From the NCBI RefSeq assembly GCF_018687535.1, contig NZ_CP061295.1, positions 1,798,001 through 1,862,000 on the forward strand: a stretch of 64,000 nucleotides of DNA, read 5' to 3'. Below, one piece after another: positions 8,374 to 17,504 of this stretch (its first letter is position 1; each line of letters begins with the position of its first letter). The notes beneath the pieces were generated by a model. The model was not told where the DNA came from. It did no database searches and saw only the letters and a list, made by a program, of their open reading frames with translations. Position numbers and translations under genes: made by a program. Source of the stretch: Polynucleobacter sp. MWH-S4W17. GTDB lineage: Bacteria; Pseudomonadota; Gammaproteobacteria; Burkholderiales; Burkholderiaceae.

Positions 8374-8833
8374 AAAAAGTACTTCTCCCAAGCTAGCGAT
8401 TGAGTTGCAATACGCTAGCCCGGCGATTGAGTCCGCCGTAAATAAAGTGGCTTCCTCAACCCTAATTAAAAAATGGGTCAAAAGCTCTACGGCACTTGGT
8501 GGCTTAATTACCCTACGCTTTGTAAATGCTGCGGAAGGTAAAAAGTTGAACTTGGCTTTTCGTCAAAAAGATTACGCCACCAATGTTTTAACTTTTTCTT
8601 ACGAGCTTTCAAAAGAAGCTGTAGTAGCAGATATTATTTTTTGCCTACCGGTTCTGCAAAAAGAAGCTAAAGAGCAAAGTAAATTACTAAAAGCCCATTT
8701 GGCCCATTTAATTGTGCACGGCTGCCTTCATGCTCAAGGCCATGATCACGAGATAGGCCGGGATGCTAAAAAAATGGAGTCCCTGGAAATCCAGAGTCTC
8801 CAAAAATTGGGCTTTGCTAACCCCTATTCTTGA
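8360..8833 (+). CDS. ybeY: endoribonuclease YbeY (16S rRNA maturation)
   Basis: A 157-aa zinc-dependent RNase needed for 16S rRNA 3'-end maturation and ribosome quality control. The zinc-binding signature [12 protein letters not shown] (HGxxHxxGxDH, about residues 115-126) is intact, and the upstream NVLTFSYE and [14 protein letters not shown] segments are the family's conserved strand region. The start ATG lies inside the end of miaB, indicating translational coupling. corC and lnt follow in the same direction, the usual arrangement in proteobacteria. Confidence 0.95.
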   Translation: MSANKKSTSPKLAIELQYASPAIESAVNKVASSTLIKKWVKSSTALGGLITLRFVNAAEGKKLNLAFRQKDYATNVLTFSYELSKEAVVADIIFCLPVLQKEAKEQSKLLKAHLAHLIVHGCLHAQGHDHEIGRDAKKMESLEIQSLQKLGFANPYS

Positions 8834-8863
8834 TTTGCCATATTTCTACGCTATTCTTGCTAT

Positions 8864-9703
8864 ATGCCTGACCCCAATAAATCCCTTTTAGATCGCTTGG
8901 CTGATTTTTTAACTCCGCAGCCAACGGAACCCAGTGAGCGCCGTCAAGAACTGATTGATACCCTTCGAGAAGCTCAAGCTGAGGGATTAATTGATGCGGA
9001 TGCCCTCTCCATGATTGAGGGCGTGTTTCAAGTAGGGCAGTTATGCGCTCGTGACATACTTGTGCCTCGCGCCCAAATTGATTGGATTGATATTGGCCAA
9101 CCTCTCTCTGAAATCATTAAGAGTGTCATTGAAGCAGCTCACTCACGGTTTCCTGTATTCGAAGGTAGTCGAGATAATGTCATTGGCATTTTGTTAGCAA
9201 AAGATTTATTACGTCACGCTACCGAGAAAGATTTTCAGGTGCGGGATTGGTTACGCCCAGCGGTATTTATTCCAGAATCCAAACGTCTTAGCGTCTTATT
9301 GCGAGACTTCAAAGACAACCGCAATCATTTAGCTATCGTAGTTGACGAATATAGCGGTGTTGCCGGCATCATTACCATTGAAGATGTACTCGAGCAGATC
9401 GTTGGCGATATTGAGGATGAGCATGATGTCGATGAAGAAGCGGACAACCTCATCGCTTTAGATAATGGCGACATCCGCGTTAAAGGTATTACCGAGCTTG
9501 AGCAATTTAATGAAAGACTTGGAACTCATTTTGAAGTGGAAGATATTGAGACTGTGGCGGGCTTGGTGATTCAGCATTTAGGCCGCGTCCCTAAAATGGG
9601 TGAGCTCATTGAAATAGGTGGCATTGAATTTGAAGTACAGCGCGCCGACCCAAGACAAATTCATATTCTGCTTGCACGACAATCCAATAAAAAATCAGAC
9701 TGA
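8864..9703 (+). CDS. corC: CBS-domain protein CorC/YbeX (HlyC/CorC family)
   Basis: A 279-aa soluble protein: an N-terminal region with RDILVPRAQIDWI, two CBS domains (about residues 65-190; IGILLAKDLLRH and VDEYSGVAGIITIEDVLEQIVGDIEDE split into recognisable motifs), and a C-terminal CorC_HlyC (transporter-associated) domain (about 200-275). YbeX/CorC has been linked to Mg2+/Co2+ efflux and, more recently, to ribosome metabolism together with YbeY. It has no membrane segment. It lies 30 bases after ybeY and 8 bases before lnt, in one operon. Confidence 0.92.
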   Translation: MPDPNKSLLDRLADFLTPQPTEPSERRQELIDTLREAQAEGLIDADALSMIEGVFQVGQLCARDILVPRAQIDWIDIGQPLSEIIKSVIEAAHSRFPVFEGSRDNVIGILLAKDLLRHATEKDFQVRDWLRPAVFIPESKRLSVLLRDFKDNRNHLAIVVDEYSGVAGIITIEDVLEQIVGDIEDEHDVDEEADNLIALDNGDIRVKGITELEQFNERLGTHFEVEDIETVAGLVIQHLGRVPKMGELIEIGGIEFEVQRADPRQIHILLARQSNKKSD

Positions 9704-9711
9704 GATTTACA

Positions 9712-11241
9712 TTGCTTGATCAGCACTCTAATCATTCGGGTATGGGCATCAAAATCTTTTCGGTTTGCATTCTGTTTGCATTGGGAGCGGCCCTGGCTGC
9801 CGTTGCTGAGTTGCCTTATGGTGGCTGGATTCAGATCCCCGTTCTCAGCCTTCTGTGGTGGCGTCTTGATCAGAAGTCCGCGTCCTTAAAAAAACAATTT
9901 GTCTTAGGCCTCTCATTCGGCATTGCTTATTTTGTTGTGGGCCTATGGTGGCTTTACATCAGCCTGCATGATGTTGGTGGGATGAGTGCGCCACTCGCCT
10001 GCATGGGTGTATTTCTGCTCTCTGCTTATGTGGCTCTCTATTTCTCATTGGCAACACTTGCTATTCCACTGTTTAAAGAGAGTCGCTTATTTGGCCTGCT
10101 ACTGGCAGCGAGTTGGGTTCTTGCGGAATTTCTACGGGGCTATATCTTTACTGGATTTCCTTGGATGGGCTTTGCTGAAACCCAGTTCAATGGACCTTTC
10201 GCACCAGTCGCCCCCTTCTTTGGCGGACTAGCGTGTACCTTTTTAGCAATCTGGACTTCCTGGGAAATTTACCAAGCTCGCAAGCATGTCGTTTCCAGCA
10301 TGCTCCTCATCTTGACGGTTATTGGGATTTCTCAATGCGCTGGTTTATTTACTTTCACCAAGCCAGTTGGAGAGCCGATTAGTGTTCGATTGATACAGGG
10401 TAACTTTGAACAAAGCCTGAAATTTAATCCTCAATCTATTGGCAAGCAAATTGATTTCTATGTCGGGGAAATTACTAAAGAGGCAGCTAACCTCATCATC
10501 ATTCCTGAGACAGCGTTTCCATGGCCACTTCCTAATTTACCCATTGGCCTATTGGATTACTTGCAAAACTTTTCTAATAAAAGTAGTAGCAATATTCTGC
10601 TTGGCTTGATCGGCGAAGTGCCTGGAGAAGGCGGTATGCAGTATTCGAATCGCGCTGCTGGACTGTCGCCAAATGCATTGCCATATCAATACGATAAAGC
10701 CCACCTCGTTCCCTTTGGAGAATTTATTCCTCTAGGTTTTCAGTGGTTCGTTAAAGCCTTTCATGTACCCATGAGCGACTTTGCAAGAGGAAAGCTGGAT
10801 CAACCTCTCTTTGCGATTGCGCGCAAGGATCAAGATGATCTTCATGCGGCAATTACGATTTGCTATGAAGACGTCTTTGGTGGTGAACTTGCCTCCCGTA
10901 TTCAACACAGCGATCAGCCAGTCAACCTACTCATCAATATGACCAATCTAGCCTGGTTTGGTGATTCTCAAGCGTCTACCCAACAACTCAGGCTTTCACA
11001 ATTGCGCTCCCTGGAAACTGGGCTTCCCGCCTTGCGTGCCACCAATACTGGGATTACTGCGGTTCTTGGTCCTGATGGCAGAGTGCTGAAAGCGCTCCCG
11101 GAATTTACCCAAACAACCCTCAGTACCCAGGTTCAGGCCTACTCTGGAAAAACGCCTTATGTCATTTGGGGTAATTTACCGATTTTGGGTATTTCTTGCC
11201 TGCTCTTGCTTTGGGGTCTGATTCGTCAGAGACGTTTTTAA
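9712..11241 (+). CDS. lnt: apolipoprotein N-acyltransferase Lnt
   Basis: A 509-aa inner-membrane enzyme that adds the third acyl chain to lipoproteins. Several N-terminal membrane segments (residues 12 to about 215) precede a periplasmic nitrilase domain with the catalytic triad in IPETAFPW (E266), YDKAHLVPFGEF (K329) and ICYEDVFGGE (C384); a last membrane segment lies near 485-503. The most upstream start is a TTG at 9712, eight bases after corC; an ATG at 9742 is possible. Neither has a strong ribosome-binding site. Context (miaB-ybeY-corC-lnt-glyQS) is the usual one. Confidence 0.95.
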   Translation: MLDQHSNHSGMGIKIFSVCILFALGAALAAVAELPYGGWIQIPVLSLLWWRLDQKSASLKKQFVLGLSFGIAYFVVGLWWLYISLHDVGGMSAPLACMGVFLLSAYVALYFSLATLAIPLFKESRLFGLLLAASWVLAEFLRGYIFTGFPWMGFAETQFNGPFAPVAPFFGGLACTFLAIWTSWEIYQARKHVVSSMLLILTVIGISQCAGLFTFTKPVGEPISVRLIQGNFEQSLKFNPQSIGKQIDFYVGEITKEAANLIIIPETAFPWPLPNLPIGLLDYLQNFSNKSSSNILLGLIGEVPGEGGMQYSNRAAGLSPNALPYQYDKAHLVPFGEFIPLGFQWFVKAFHVPMSDFARGKLDQPLFAIARKDQDDLHAAITICYEDVFGGELASRIQHSDQPVNLLINMTNLAWFGDSQASTQQLRLSQLRSLETGLPALRATNTGITAVLGPDGRVLKALPEFTQTTLSTQVQAYSGKTPYVIWGNLPILGISCLLLLWGLIRQRRF

Positions 11242-11300
11242 GTATTTTTAACTCCAGAGTGCTCTAGCCATGTAAAATCAAAGGCTTAGCCAGGTTAATC

Positions 11301-12191
11301 ATGCTTACTTTTCAGCAAATCATTCTCAAACTTCAAGATTATTGGGACCAACAAGGTTGTGCCCTACTACAACCTATCGACCTCGAGGTTGGTGCTGGTA
11401 CATCCCATACCGCCACCTTCCTACGCGCCATTGGTCCTGAGCCTTGGAAAGCGGCTTACGTTCAGCCATCCCGCCGACCTAAAGATGGTCGCTATGGCGA
11501 GAACCCAAACCGCTTACAACACTACTATCAATATCAAGTAGTCCTCAAGCCGGCACCTGAAAATATTCTCGATCTTTACCTAGGATCTCTTGCCGCTTTA
11601 GGCTTAGACCTTAAAGAGAATGATGTTCGTTTTGTAGAGGACGATTGGGAAAACCCAACGCTGGGTGCATGGGGTCTTGGCTGGGAAGTTTGGCTCAATG
11701 GCATGGAGGTGACACAGTTCACTTACTTCCAACAAGTAGGCGGCTTAGATTGCAAACCTGTTCTTGGTGAGATTACCTATGGCATCGAACGTTTGGCAAT
11801 GTATATCCAAAACTGCTCTAACGTCTACGACTTAGTATGGGCCGATGGCATCTCCTATGGCGATGTGTATCACCAAAATGAAGTGGAGCAATCTTGCTAC
11901 AACTTTGAACACTCTAATACTGATTTACTCTTTGCCAACTTCACAAACTATGAAAGTGAAGCAAAGCGTTTGATGGAAGTTCCACTGGCACTACCTGCTT
12001 ACGAGATGGTTCTGAAAGCTGCGCACACATTTAATTTACTGGATGCGCGTGGCGCTATCTCGGTTACTGAGCGCGCAGCCTACATAGGTCGCATTCGCAA
12101 TCTTTCTCGCGCAGTGGCTCAAGCTTACTTTGAGTCTAGAGAAAAACTGGGCTTCCCAATGTGTCAACGTCAAGCTAAAGCTCAGGCTTAA
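11301..12191 (+). CDS. glyQ: glycyl-tRNA synthetase alpha subunit
   Basis: A 296-aa class II synthetase subunit of the bacterial alpha2beta2 GlyRS; it binds glycine and ATP and forms glycyl-adenylate. Highly conserved family segments are present: [57 protein letters not shown] and [15 protein letters not shown] (class II motif 3 region). Length is normal. It is followed after 27 bases by glyS. No T-box or other leader element is recognisable in the 59 bases upstream. Confidence 0.97.
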   Translation: MLTFQQIILKLQDYWDQQGCALLQPIDLEVGAGTSHTATFLRAIGPEPWKAAYVQPSRRPKDGRYGENPNRLQHYYQYQVVLKPAPENILDLYLGSLAALGLDLKENDVRFVEDDWENPTLGAWGLGWEVWLNGMEVTQFTYFQQVGGLDCKPVLGEITYGIERLAMYIQNCSNVYDLVWADGISYGDVYHQNEVEQSCYNFEHSNTDLLFANFTNYESEAKRLMEVPLALPAYEMVLKAAHTFNLLDARGAISVTERAAYIGRIRNLSRAVAQAYFESREKLGFPMCQRQAKAQA

Positions 12192-12218
12192 GCGCATCGA
12201 GATTTCTGCATTCCACTT

Positions 12219-14357
12219 ATGAGCACATCTAATTTAAAACCTCAATCAGCGACTTTATTGATCGAGGTATTTACCGAAGAACTGCCACCTAAGACTCTGC
12301 GTCGCTTAGGTGATGCATTTAGCGAAGGCATCTTTGCAGGACTCAAAACAGCCGGCCTTGCATCAGAATCATCGAGGATGACCGGCTTTGCAACCCCGCG
12401 CCGTTTAGCCGTTCAAGTCACTAACGTTCTTGATCAAGCGCCCGACTACCCTGTGCGGGAAAAATTATTACCTACTAGCATTGCATTTGACGCTGAAGGC
12501 AAGGCAACCCCACCACTACTCAAAAAATTAGGCGCTCTTGGGTATGGGGATGTTGATCTTGCCACTTTAGAAAAAGCAGGCGAGGGTAAGAATGAAGCCC
12601 TGTACCTTAATGTCATTGCTAAAGGTGCTGCGCTTGAGAAAACTGCACAGGCTGCGCTTGAGCAAACATTGAGCAAGCTGCCCATTGCAAAAATGATGCA
12701 CTACCAAGTGCTGCAAAAGGATGGTCAATTGGCCGACGTGCAATTTGCTCGTCCTGCCCACCGCATCATTGCACTACACGGCGACAGTACTTTAAAAATC
12801 AGTGCTTTGGGTATCGATGCGGCCAATCAAACCGAAGGGCATCGTTTCCTGGCTCCTGGTCTCATCACTATTACGAATGCAGACCAATACGAGACCACTT
12901 TGCAGTCCAACGCGAAGATTATTCCTAGCTTTAATCAGCGTCGGGCGCAAATTGAAGCGGCCCTATTAAAAGCGGCTGGCGATGATTTGGTATTGATGCC
13001 GGATAGCCTTCTAGATGAAGTAACAGCCCTTGTTGAGTGGCCGGCCATCTATGAATGCCATTTTGATCAAGAGTTCTTAGAAGTGCCTCAAGAATGCTTG
13101 ATTTTGACCATGCAAACCAATCAAAAGTACTTTGCATTAACAGACAAGCAAGGCAAATTACGTAATCGCTTCTTGATTGCTTCTAATATTGAAACAGGTA
13201 AGCCTGATGCCATCATTTCAGGCAATGAGCGCGTTGTACGCCCACGCTTGTCCGATGCTCGCTTCTTCTTCCAACAAGATCAAAAGCGCCCTTTGGCTTC
13301 TCGTGTGGCAGATCTTGGTAAGGTGGTTTATCACAACCAGTTAGGCAATCAGCTAGATCGCACAAAGCGCGTTCAAGGGTTAGCTGTAGGTATCGCCAAA
13401 AAACTGGGTGCCGATGAAAAGCTAGCATCACGCGCTGCAGAAATTGCTAAAACAGACTTACTAACCGATATGGTTGGCGAGTTTCCGGAGTTGCAAGGAA
13501 TCATGGGGCGCTATTACGCTACTCATGATGGCGAGAATGCTGATGTTGCTAGTGCTTGCAGCGAACACTATATGCCGCGCTTTGCCGGCGATGCTTTGCC
13601 ACAAACCCAAACTGGCACGATCTTAGCCATTGCCGACAAACTAGAAACATTGGTTGGCATTTGGGGTGTTGGACTTGCCCCTACAGGCGATAAAGACCCG
13701 TATGCTCTACGTCGTCATGCCTTAGGTATTTGCCGCTTGCTCTTGGAAAAGAATCTTTCACTCAATTTGCCTGAATTAATTGAATTAGCTCGTGCGCAGT
13801 TTCCCCAAGCGGATGTACAAGAAAAAGCAAAGGCTGCCGATATCTATGCCTTCATCATTGATCGCTTACGTGCCTATTTGCGAGACCAATCAGTTGCTGG
13901 TAAAGCATTTACTAGCGCCGAGATTGATGCTGTCCTGAGTCAAGACCCAGCGCAAATTAATGATTTAATCGAGCGCTTGACTGCCTTGCGTGAATTTAAT
14001 GCTCTGGCAGAAGCGGCTCAGCTCGCTGCTGCCAATAAGCGCATTAGCAATATTCTGAAGAAAACCACTACCGCTATTCCTGTAGCGTGTTCAGCCAAAT
14101 TACTGCAAATTCCTGCAGAGGCAACACTACACAAGGCATTGGAAGCGGTGACTCCTGCACTCAATACCGCTTATGAGAAGCGTCAATTTGTTGAACTCTT
14201 AAGAGCGCTGGTCGCCTTGAGCGGACCAATTGATCAATTCTTTGCGGATGTGATGGTCATGGATCCTAATCCTGAGCTACGTGATAACCGCTTAGCCCTC
14301 CTGCAACAACTTCACCAGAAAATGAATCTCGTTGCCGATCTCGGCAAATTAGCATGA
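12219..14357 (+). CDS. glyS: glycyl-tRNA synthetase beta subunit
   Basis: A 712-aa beta subunit that recognises tRNA-Gly and completes the alpha2beta2 enzyme. It starts with the typical LLIEVFTEELPPKTL. The central catalytic-support region includes RPRLSDARFFFQQD and an HD-like segment around PTGDKDPYALRRHALGICR, and a C-terminal helical anticodon-binding region ends the protein. Length is within the family range (about 690-720). It overlaps gmhB by four bases (ATGA), indicating coupled translation. Confidence 0.96.
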   Translation: MSTSNLKPQSATLLIEVFTEELPPKTLRRLGDAFSEGIFAGLKTAGLASESSRMTGFATPRRLAVQVTNVLDQAPDYPVREKLLPTSIAFDAEGKATPPLLKKLGALGYGDVDLATLEKAGEGKNEALYLNVIAKGAALEKTAQAALEQTLSKLPIAKMMHYQVLQKDGQLADVQFARPAHRIIALHGDSTLKISALGIDAANQTEGHRFLAPGLITITNADQYETTLQSNAKIIPSFNQRRAQIEAALLKAAGDDLVLMPDSLLDEVTALVEWPAIYECHFDQEFLEVPQECLILTMQTNQKYFALTDKQGKLRNRFLIASNIETGKPDAIISGNERVVRPRLSDARFFFQQDQKRPLASRVADLGKVVYHNQLGNQLDRTKRVQGLAVGIAKKLGADEKLASRAAEIAKTDLLTDMVGEFPELQGIMGRYYATHDGENADVASACSEHYMPRFAGDALPQTQTGTILAIADKLETLVGIWGVGLAPTGDKDPYALRRHALGICRLLLEKNLSLNLPELIELARAQFPQADVQEKAKAADIYAFIIDRLRAYLRDQSVAGKAFTSAEIDAVLSQDPAQINDLIERLTALREFNALAEAAQLAAANKRISNILKKTTTAIPVACSAKLLQIPAEATLHKALEAVTPALNTAYEKRQFVELLRALVALSGPIDQFFADVMVMDPNPELRDNRLALLQQLHQKMNLVADLGKLA

Positions 14358-14926
14358 GCTCCAGCTCTTCTAAATTAGTCATTCTTGATCGCGATGGCGT
14401 GATCAATGAAGATCGCGATGATTATGTAAAGTCAGTGGACGAATGGCTTCCCCTTCCAGGAAGCTTAGAGGCGATAGCCTTACTCAATCAAGCGGGCTAT
14501 CAAATTGCCTTGGCAACCAATCAGTCAGGTCTTTCCAGGGGCTACTTCACAGTTAATGATCTACATGCCATGCATAGCAAAATGGAGGCTTTGCTAAAGC
14601 CATTAGGTGGTCATATCGACAGCATCTTCTTTTGCCCCCATCAAGATTCACATCAATGTGATTGCCGTAAACCGGCCCCAGGAATGATGAAAGAAATTGC
14701 ATTGCGCTACAAGAGGATAGATAGCATCAAACCACTGACAGGCGTTCCTATAGTGGGGGATTCTTTACGGGATCTCCAGGCTGGCGTAGCCTTGGGAGCT
14801 TCACCCCACCTAGTGCTCACCGGCAAGGGTGAAAAAACGCTTACAAAAGGTGATCTACCTGAAGGCACGCAAATTCATGCTGATCTACTGGCTTTTGCAA
14901 ATGCACTTTTAGAAAATAAGGTTTAG
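14354..14926 (+). CDS. gmhB: D-glycero-beta-D-manno-heptose-1,7-bisphosphate 7-phosphatase
   Basis: A 190-aa HAD-family phosphatase in the ADP-heptose route to LPS core. The nucleophile motif DRDGVINED lies at residues 11-19, ATNQSGLSRG is HAD motif II, and the zinc-binding cysteines of GmhB appear in CPHQDSHQCDCRKP (about 97-110). GDSLRDLQAG is the C-terminal metal motif. The zinc cluster distinguishes it from MupP, the HAD enzyme of muramate recycling. It sits between glyS (4-base overlap) and plsC. Confidence 0.9.
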   Translation: MSSSSSKLVILDRDGVINEDRDDYVKSVDEWLPLPGSLEAIALLNQAGYQIALATNQSGLSRGYFTVNDLHAMHSKMEALLKPLGGHIDSIFFCPHQDSHQCDCRKPAPGMMKEIALRYKRIDSIKPLTGVPIVGDSLRDLQAGVALGASPHLVLTGKGEKTLTKGDLPEGTQIHADLLAFANALLENKV

Positions 14927-14933
14927 ACCCATC

Positions 14934-15668
14934 GTGAAATTGATTCGCTCCATCCTCTTTGCCTTATTTTTAGTTATATTCACGCCCATTTGGTCAGTGC
15001 TATGCATGTTGGCCTTTCCATTCCTAAGCCCAGAAAACCGTTACACATTTATTGGGCTCTGGAACAAAATCGTTATCGCCCTATTAAAGCCATTGTGCGG
15101 CATTCATTATGAAATCCGCGGCATAGAGAATATGCAGGCCGTACTCAATGAACGCGTCATCATCTTAAGTAAGCACCAGTCCGCTTATGAAACCATTGCG
15201 TATATCGCACTACTGCCAAAACAACTTTGCTTTGTCTTTAAGCGCGAACTACTTTGGATCCCATTTTTTGGTTGGGCACTCGCCTTACTAAAGATGATCC
15301 ACATTAATCGTTCTAATAAGCAGACAGCAGCCCATTCTGTAGCGACTCAAGGTCGTAAACGCTTAAGTGAAGGTAAATGGATCATGCTCTTTCCAGAAGG
15401 CACTAGAACTCCTATTGGATCAACGAAGCCTTACCGCAAAGGTGGGGCACGCCTTGCGAATGCTACAGATGCACTAGTGATTCCGATTGCACACAACGCT
15501 GGTCGTTGCTGGCCGAAAAATAGCTTTGTCAAGGAACCGGGCACAGTCATCTTTTCAATTGGTCCAGCAATTAGCTCAACCAATAAATCAGCAGAAGAGC
15601 TCCAACGGGAAGTAGAAGGCTGGATTGAAGCTGAAATGCGCGTGATTGACCCCAGCGCTTATAAATAA
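14934..15668 (+). CDS. plsC: 1-acyl-sn-glycerol-3-phosphate acyltransferase
   Basis: A 244-aa membrane-bound acyltransferase that makes phosphatidic acid from lysophosphatidic acid. The N-terminus has a strong hydrophobic segment (residues 1-30). The acyltransferase blocks are visible: SKHQSAYET (catalytic His with downstream acidic residue), FKRELLWIPFFGW, and LFPEGTRTPIG (substrate-binding block III). Translation probably begins at GTG 14934, seven bases after the gmhB stop. It is the last gene of the rightward block and converges on rsmA. Confidence 0.92.
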   Translation: MKLIRSILFALFLVIFTPIWSVLCMLAFPFLSPENRYTFIGLWNKIVIALLKPLCGIHYEIRGIENMQAVLNERVIILSKHQSAYETIAYIALLPKQLCFVFKRELLWIPFFGWALALLKMIHINRSNKQTAAHSVATQGRKRLSEGKWIMLFPEGTRTPIGSTKPYRKGGARLANATDALVIPIAHNAGRCWPKNSFVKEPGTVIFSIGPAISSTNKSAEELQREVEGWIEAEMRVIDPSAYK

Positions 15669-15685
15669 TTCACTAGAAGGCAGTA

Positions 15686-15710
15686 ATTCAGTGCTGAGTC
15701 AGGACTGAAT
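15686..15710. other. hairpin between convergent plsC and rsmA
   Basis: Perfect seven-base inverted repeat ATTCAGT / ACTGAAT separated by 11 bases, in the 48-base gap between two convergent genes. The position suggests a bidirectional terminator or RNA end stabiliser, but neither side has a T-run, so the assignment is weak. Confidence 0.35.
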
Positions 15711-15716
15711 ATTGAT

Positions 15717-16493
15717 TTATGAGGCTAGAACTTTAGCCCACTCGATATAGCGGTCAACGGAAATATCCTGGGCTCTCGCCTTAAGCTCTATCTCCGTCAA
15801 ACTCAATCTGCCTGAAAAAGCACTCAAATTAGTCCGCAACATTTTTCTTCTTTGGGAGAAGGCGGCGGCAACTACTTTTTCCAATGAATTCCATTGAGCA
15901 TCAGTCAATGTGAAGTCCCTTCTTGGGATCATCCGCACTACAGCTGAGTTCACTTTGGGCTGAGGATCAAAAGCTTCAGGAGGCACCTCTAGCACTAGCT
16001 CCATGTCGTAACGGGCTTGTAGCATGACCGACAAACGACTGAAATCAGAACTTCCGGCCTTTGCAACCATTCTTTCCACCACCTCAGCTTGCAACATAAA
16101 TACCTGCTCATCAATTGAGGCCGCAGCAGAAACCAAATGGAACAATAAAGGCGAAGAAATATTGTATGGAAGATTACCAACCACTTTACATAAACCTTGC
16201 TTGGTCGATCTATTTTGAGCCCATGTCAAAAAGTCAAACTTGAGCGCATCACCCTCAATCACTGTGAGGCTTTTGAGATTTTTCTCATTCCAAAAAGCCA
16301 CCAAATCACGGTCAATCTCCAAAAGATCTAGGTGATCAAGATTGCTCAGTAAAGGAAGGGTTAGCGCACCCAGGCCAGGACCAATCTCAATGACATGCAT
16401 GTCCGCACCAGGATTGATAAGCGCAACAATAGAATAAATAATTCCATTGTCCTGCAAAAAGTTTTGGCCAAATCGTTTGCGAGCGCGATGCAT
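15717..16493 (-). CDS. rsmA: 16S rRNA dimethyladenosine transferase RsmA (KsgA)
   Basis: A 258-aa methyltransferase that dimethylates two adjacent adenosines (A1518, A1519 in E. coli numbering) near the 16S rRNA 3' end. It starts ARKRFGQNFL, with the SAM-binding motif VIEIGPGLGALT (about residues 35-46) and the catalytic NLPYNISSPLLF motif (about 108-119). The C-terminal helical domain includes FSQRRKMLRTNL. It is the last gene of the lptD-surA-pdxA-rsmA unit, three bases after pdxA. Confidence 0.96.
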   Translation of the reverse strand: MHRARKRFGQNFLQDNGIIYSIVALINPGADMHVIEIGPGLGALTLPLLSNLDHLDLLEIDRDLVAFWNEKNLKSLTVIEGDALKFDFLTWAQNRSTKQGLCKVVGNLPYNISSPLLFHLVSAAASIDEQVFMLQAEVVERMVAKAGSSDFSRLSVMLQARYDMELVLEVPPEAFDPQPKVNSAVVRMIPRRDFTLTDAQWNSLEKVVAAAFSQRRKMLRTNLSAFSGRLSLTEIELKARAQDISVDRYIEWAKVLAS

Positions 16494-16496
16494 GTT

Positions 16497-17504
16497 TTAG
16501 ACTTGCTTTCGTTTATTCAGAGCCAACTTATATGCCAAACGCAAAGCCTCAAGCATGCTCTTAGAGTCCGCCACACCTTTACCGGCGATATCCAAAGCGG
16601 TTCCGTGATCTACAGAAGTGCGAATAATGGGCAATCCTAAAGTGACATTAACGCCATTACCAAAGGTCACAAACTTAAACGGCGCGAGTCCTTGATCGTG
16701 ATACATCGCAATAAAAGCATCTACTTGTGCAACAGATTCTGGATCAAACATTGTGTCGCCAGGATAAGGGCCAGAAACATGGATTCCCATCTTCTTGGCT
16801 GCTTCAATTGACGGTGAGATGGCATCAATCTCCTCTCGGCCCAAATAACCTGACTCTCCTGCATGTGGATTTAAACCCGCCATTCGAATGATGGGCTTAG
16901 CGATTCCGAATTTCTGCTGTAAATCTTGATTGACGATTTGAATCGTTTCCAATATCAAGTCATAACTCACCGCTGGCGCAACTTCCTTTAAAGGAAGATG
17001 AGTTGTGACGAGAGCAACACGTAAATCCCTGGGTACCTTGAGCCCCAAAAATCCAATGGGCAATGGTGCGCACAACATCATCACCACATGAGAAACCTTG
17101 CAGCGCTGTGCTAGGTATTCCGTATGCCCTGTAAATGGCGTACCAGCCTCATTAATAATGCTTTTTTGAAGAGGCGCAGTCACCATGGCGTCAAAGAGCC
17201 CTTGCTGACAACCATCAATCGCCTGATCTAAAAGATTCACCACATACTGAGCGTTTTGCGAATTCAAACTCCCCAAAACAACAGGGGCTCCCAGGGGAAA
17301 GGATTGGATTTGTAATCGACTAGATAACTCTGAGCTAAGCCCCTTAGATAATGTCAATAACTGGTCGTTACCCAATAAAGTGATGCGAGCATCTGCATGT
17401 TCACGTAGAAACTCCAGCGAAGCAGCTAAAGAAACTTCTGGCCCGACGCCGGCTGGTTCACCTGTAGTTATAACGAGATTAACGAGGTGCGCTGCTTGCT
17501 GCAT
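16497..17504 (-). CDS. pdxA: 4-hydroxythreonine-4-phosphate dehydrogenase PdxA
   Basis: A 335-aa NAD-dependent oxidoreductase of pyridoxal phosphate biosynthesis; it oxidises 4-phosphohydroxy-L-threonine. Family landmarks: TTGEPAGVGPEV at the N-terminus, the metal-binding histidines in TPFTGHTEYLA, AGLNPHAGESG and AMYHDQGLAPFK, and the C-terminal SVDHGTALDIAGKG. Its start overlaps the end of surA by 26 bases. The linkage with surA and rsmA is conserved in proteobacteria. Confidence 0.95.
   Translation of the reverse strand: MQQAAHLVNLVITTGEPAGVGPEVSLAASLEFLREHADARITLLGNDQLLTLSKGLSSELSSRLQIQSFPLGAPVVLGSLNSQNAQYVVNLLDQAIDGCQQGLFDAMVTAPLQKSIINEAGTPFTGHTEYLAQRCKVSHVVMMLCAPLPIGFLGLKVPRDLRVALVTTHLPLKEVAPAVSYDLILETIQIVNQDLQQKFGIAKPIIRMAGLNPHAGESGYLGREEIDAISPSIEAAKKMGIHVSGPYPGDTMFDPESVAQVDAFIAMYHDQGLAPFKFVTFGNGVNVTLGLPIIRTSVDHGTALDIAGKGVADSKSMLEALRLAYKLALNKRKQV

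Noticed and set aside
14354..14926. gmhB considered as the missing MupP phosphatase of muramate recycling
   Set aside because: The zinc-binding cysteine cluster and HAD motifs match GmhB, and it is not near amgK-murU.
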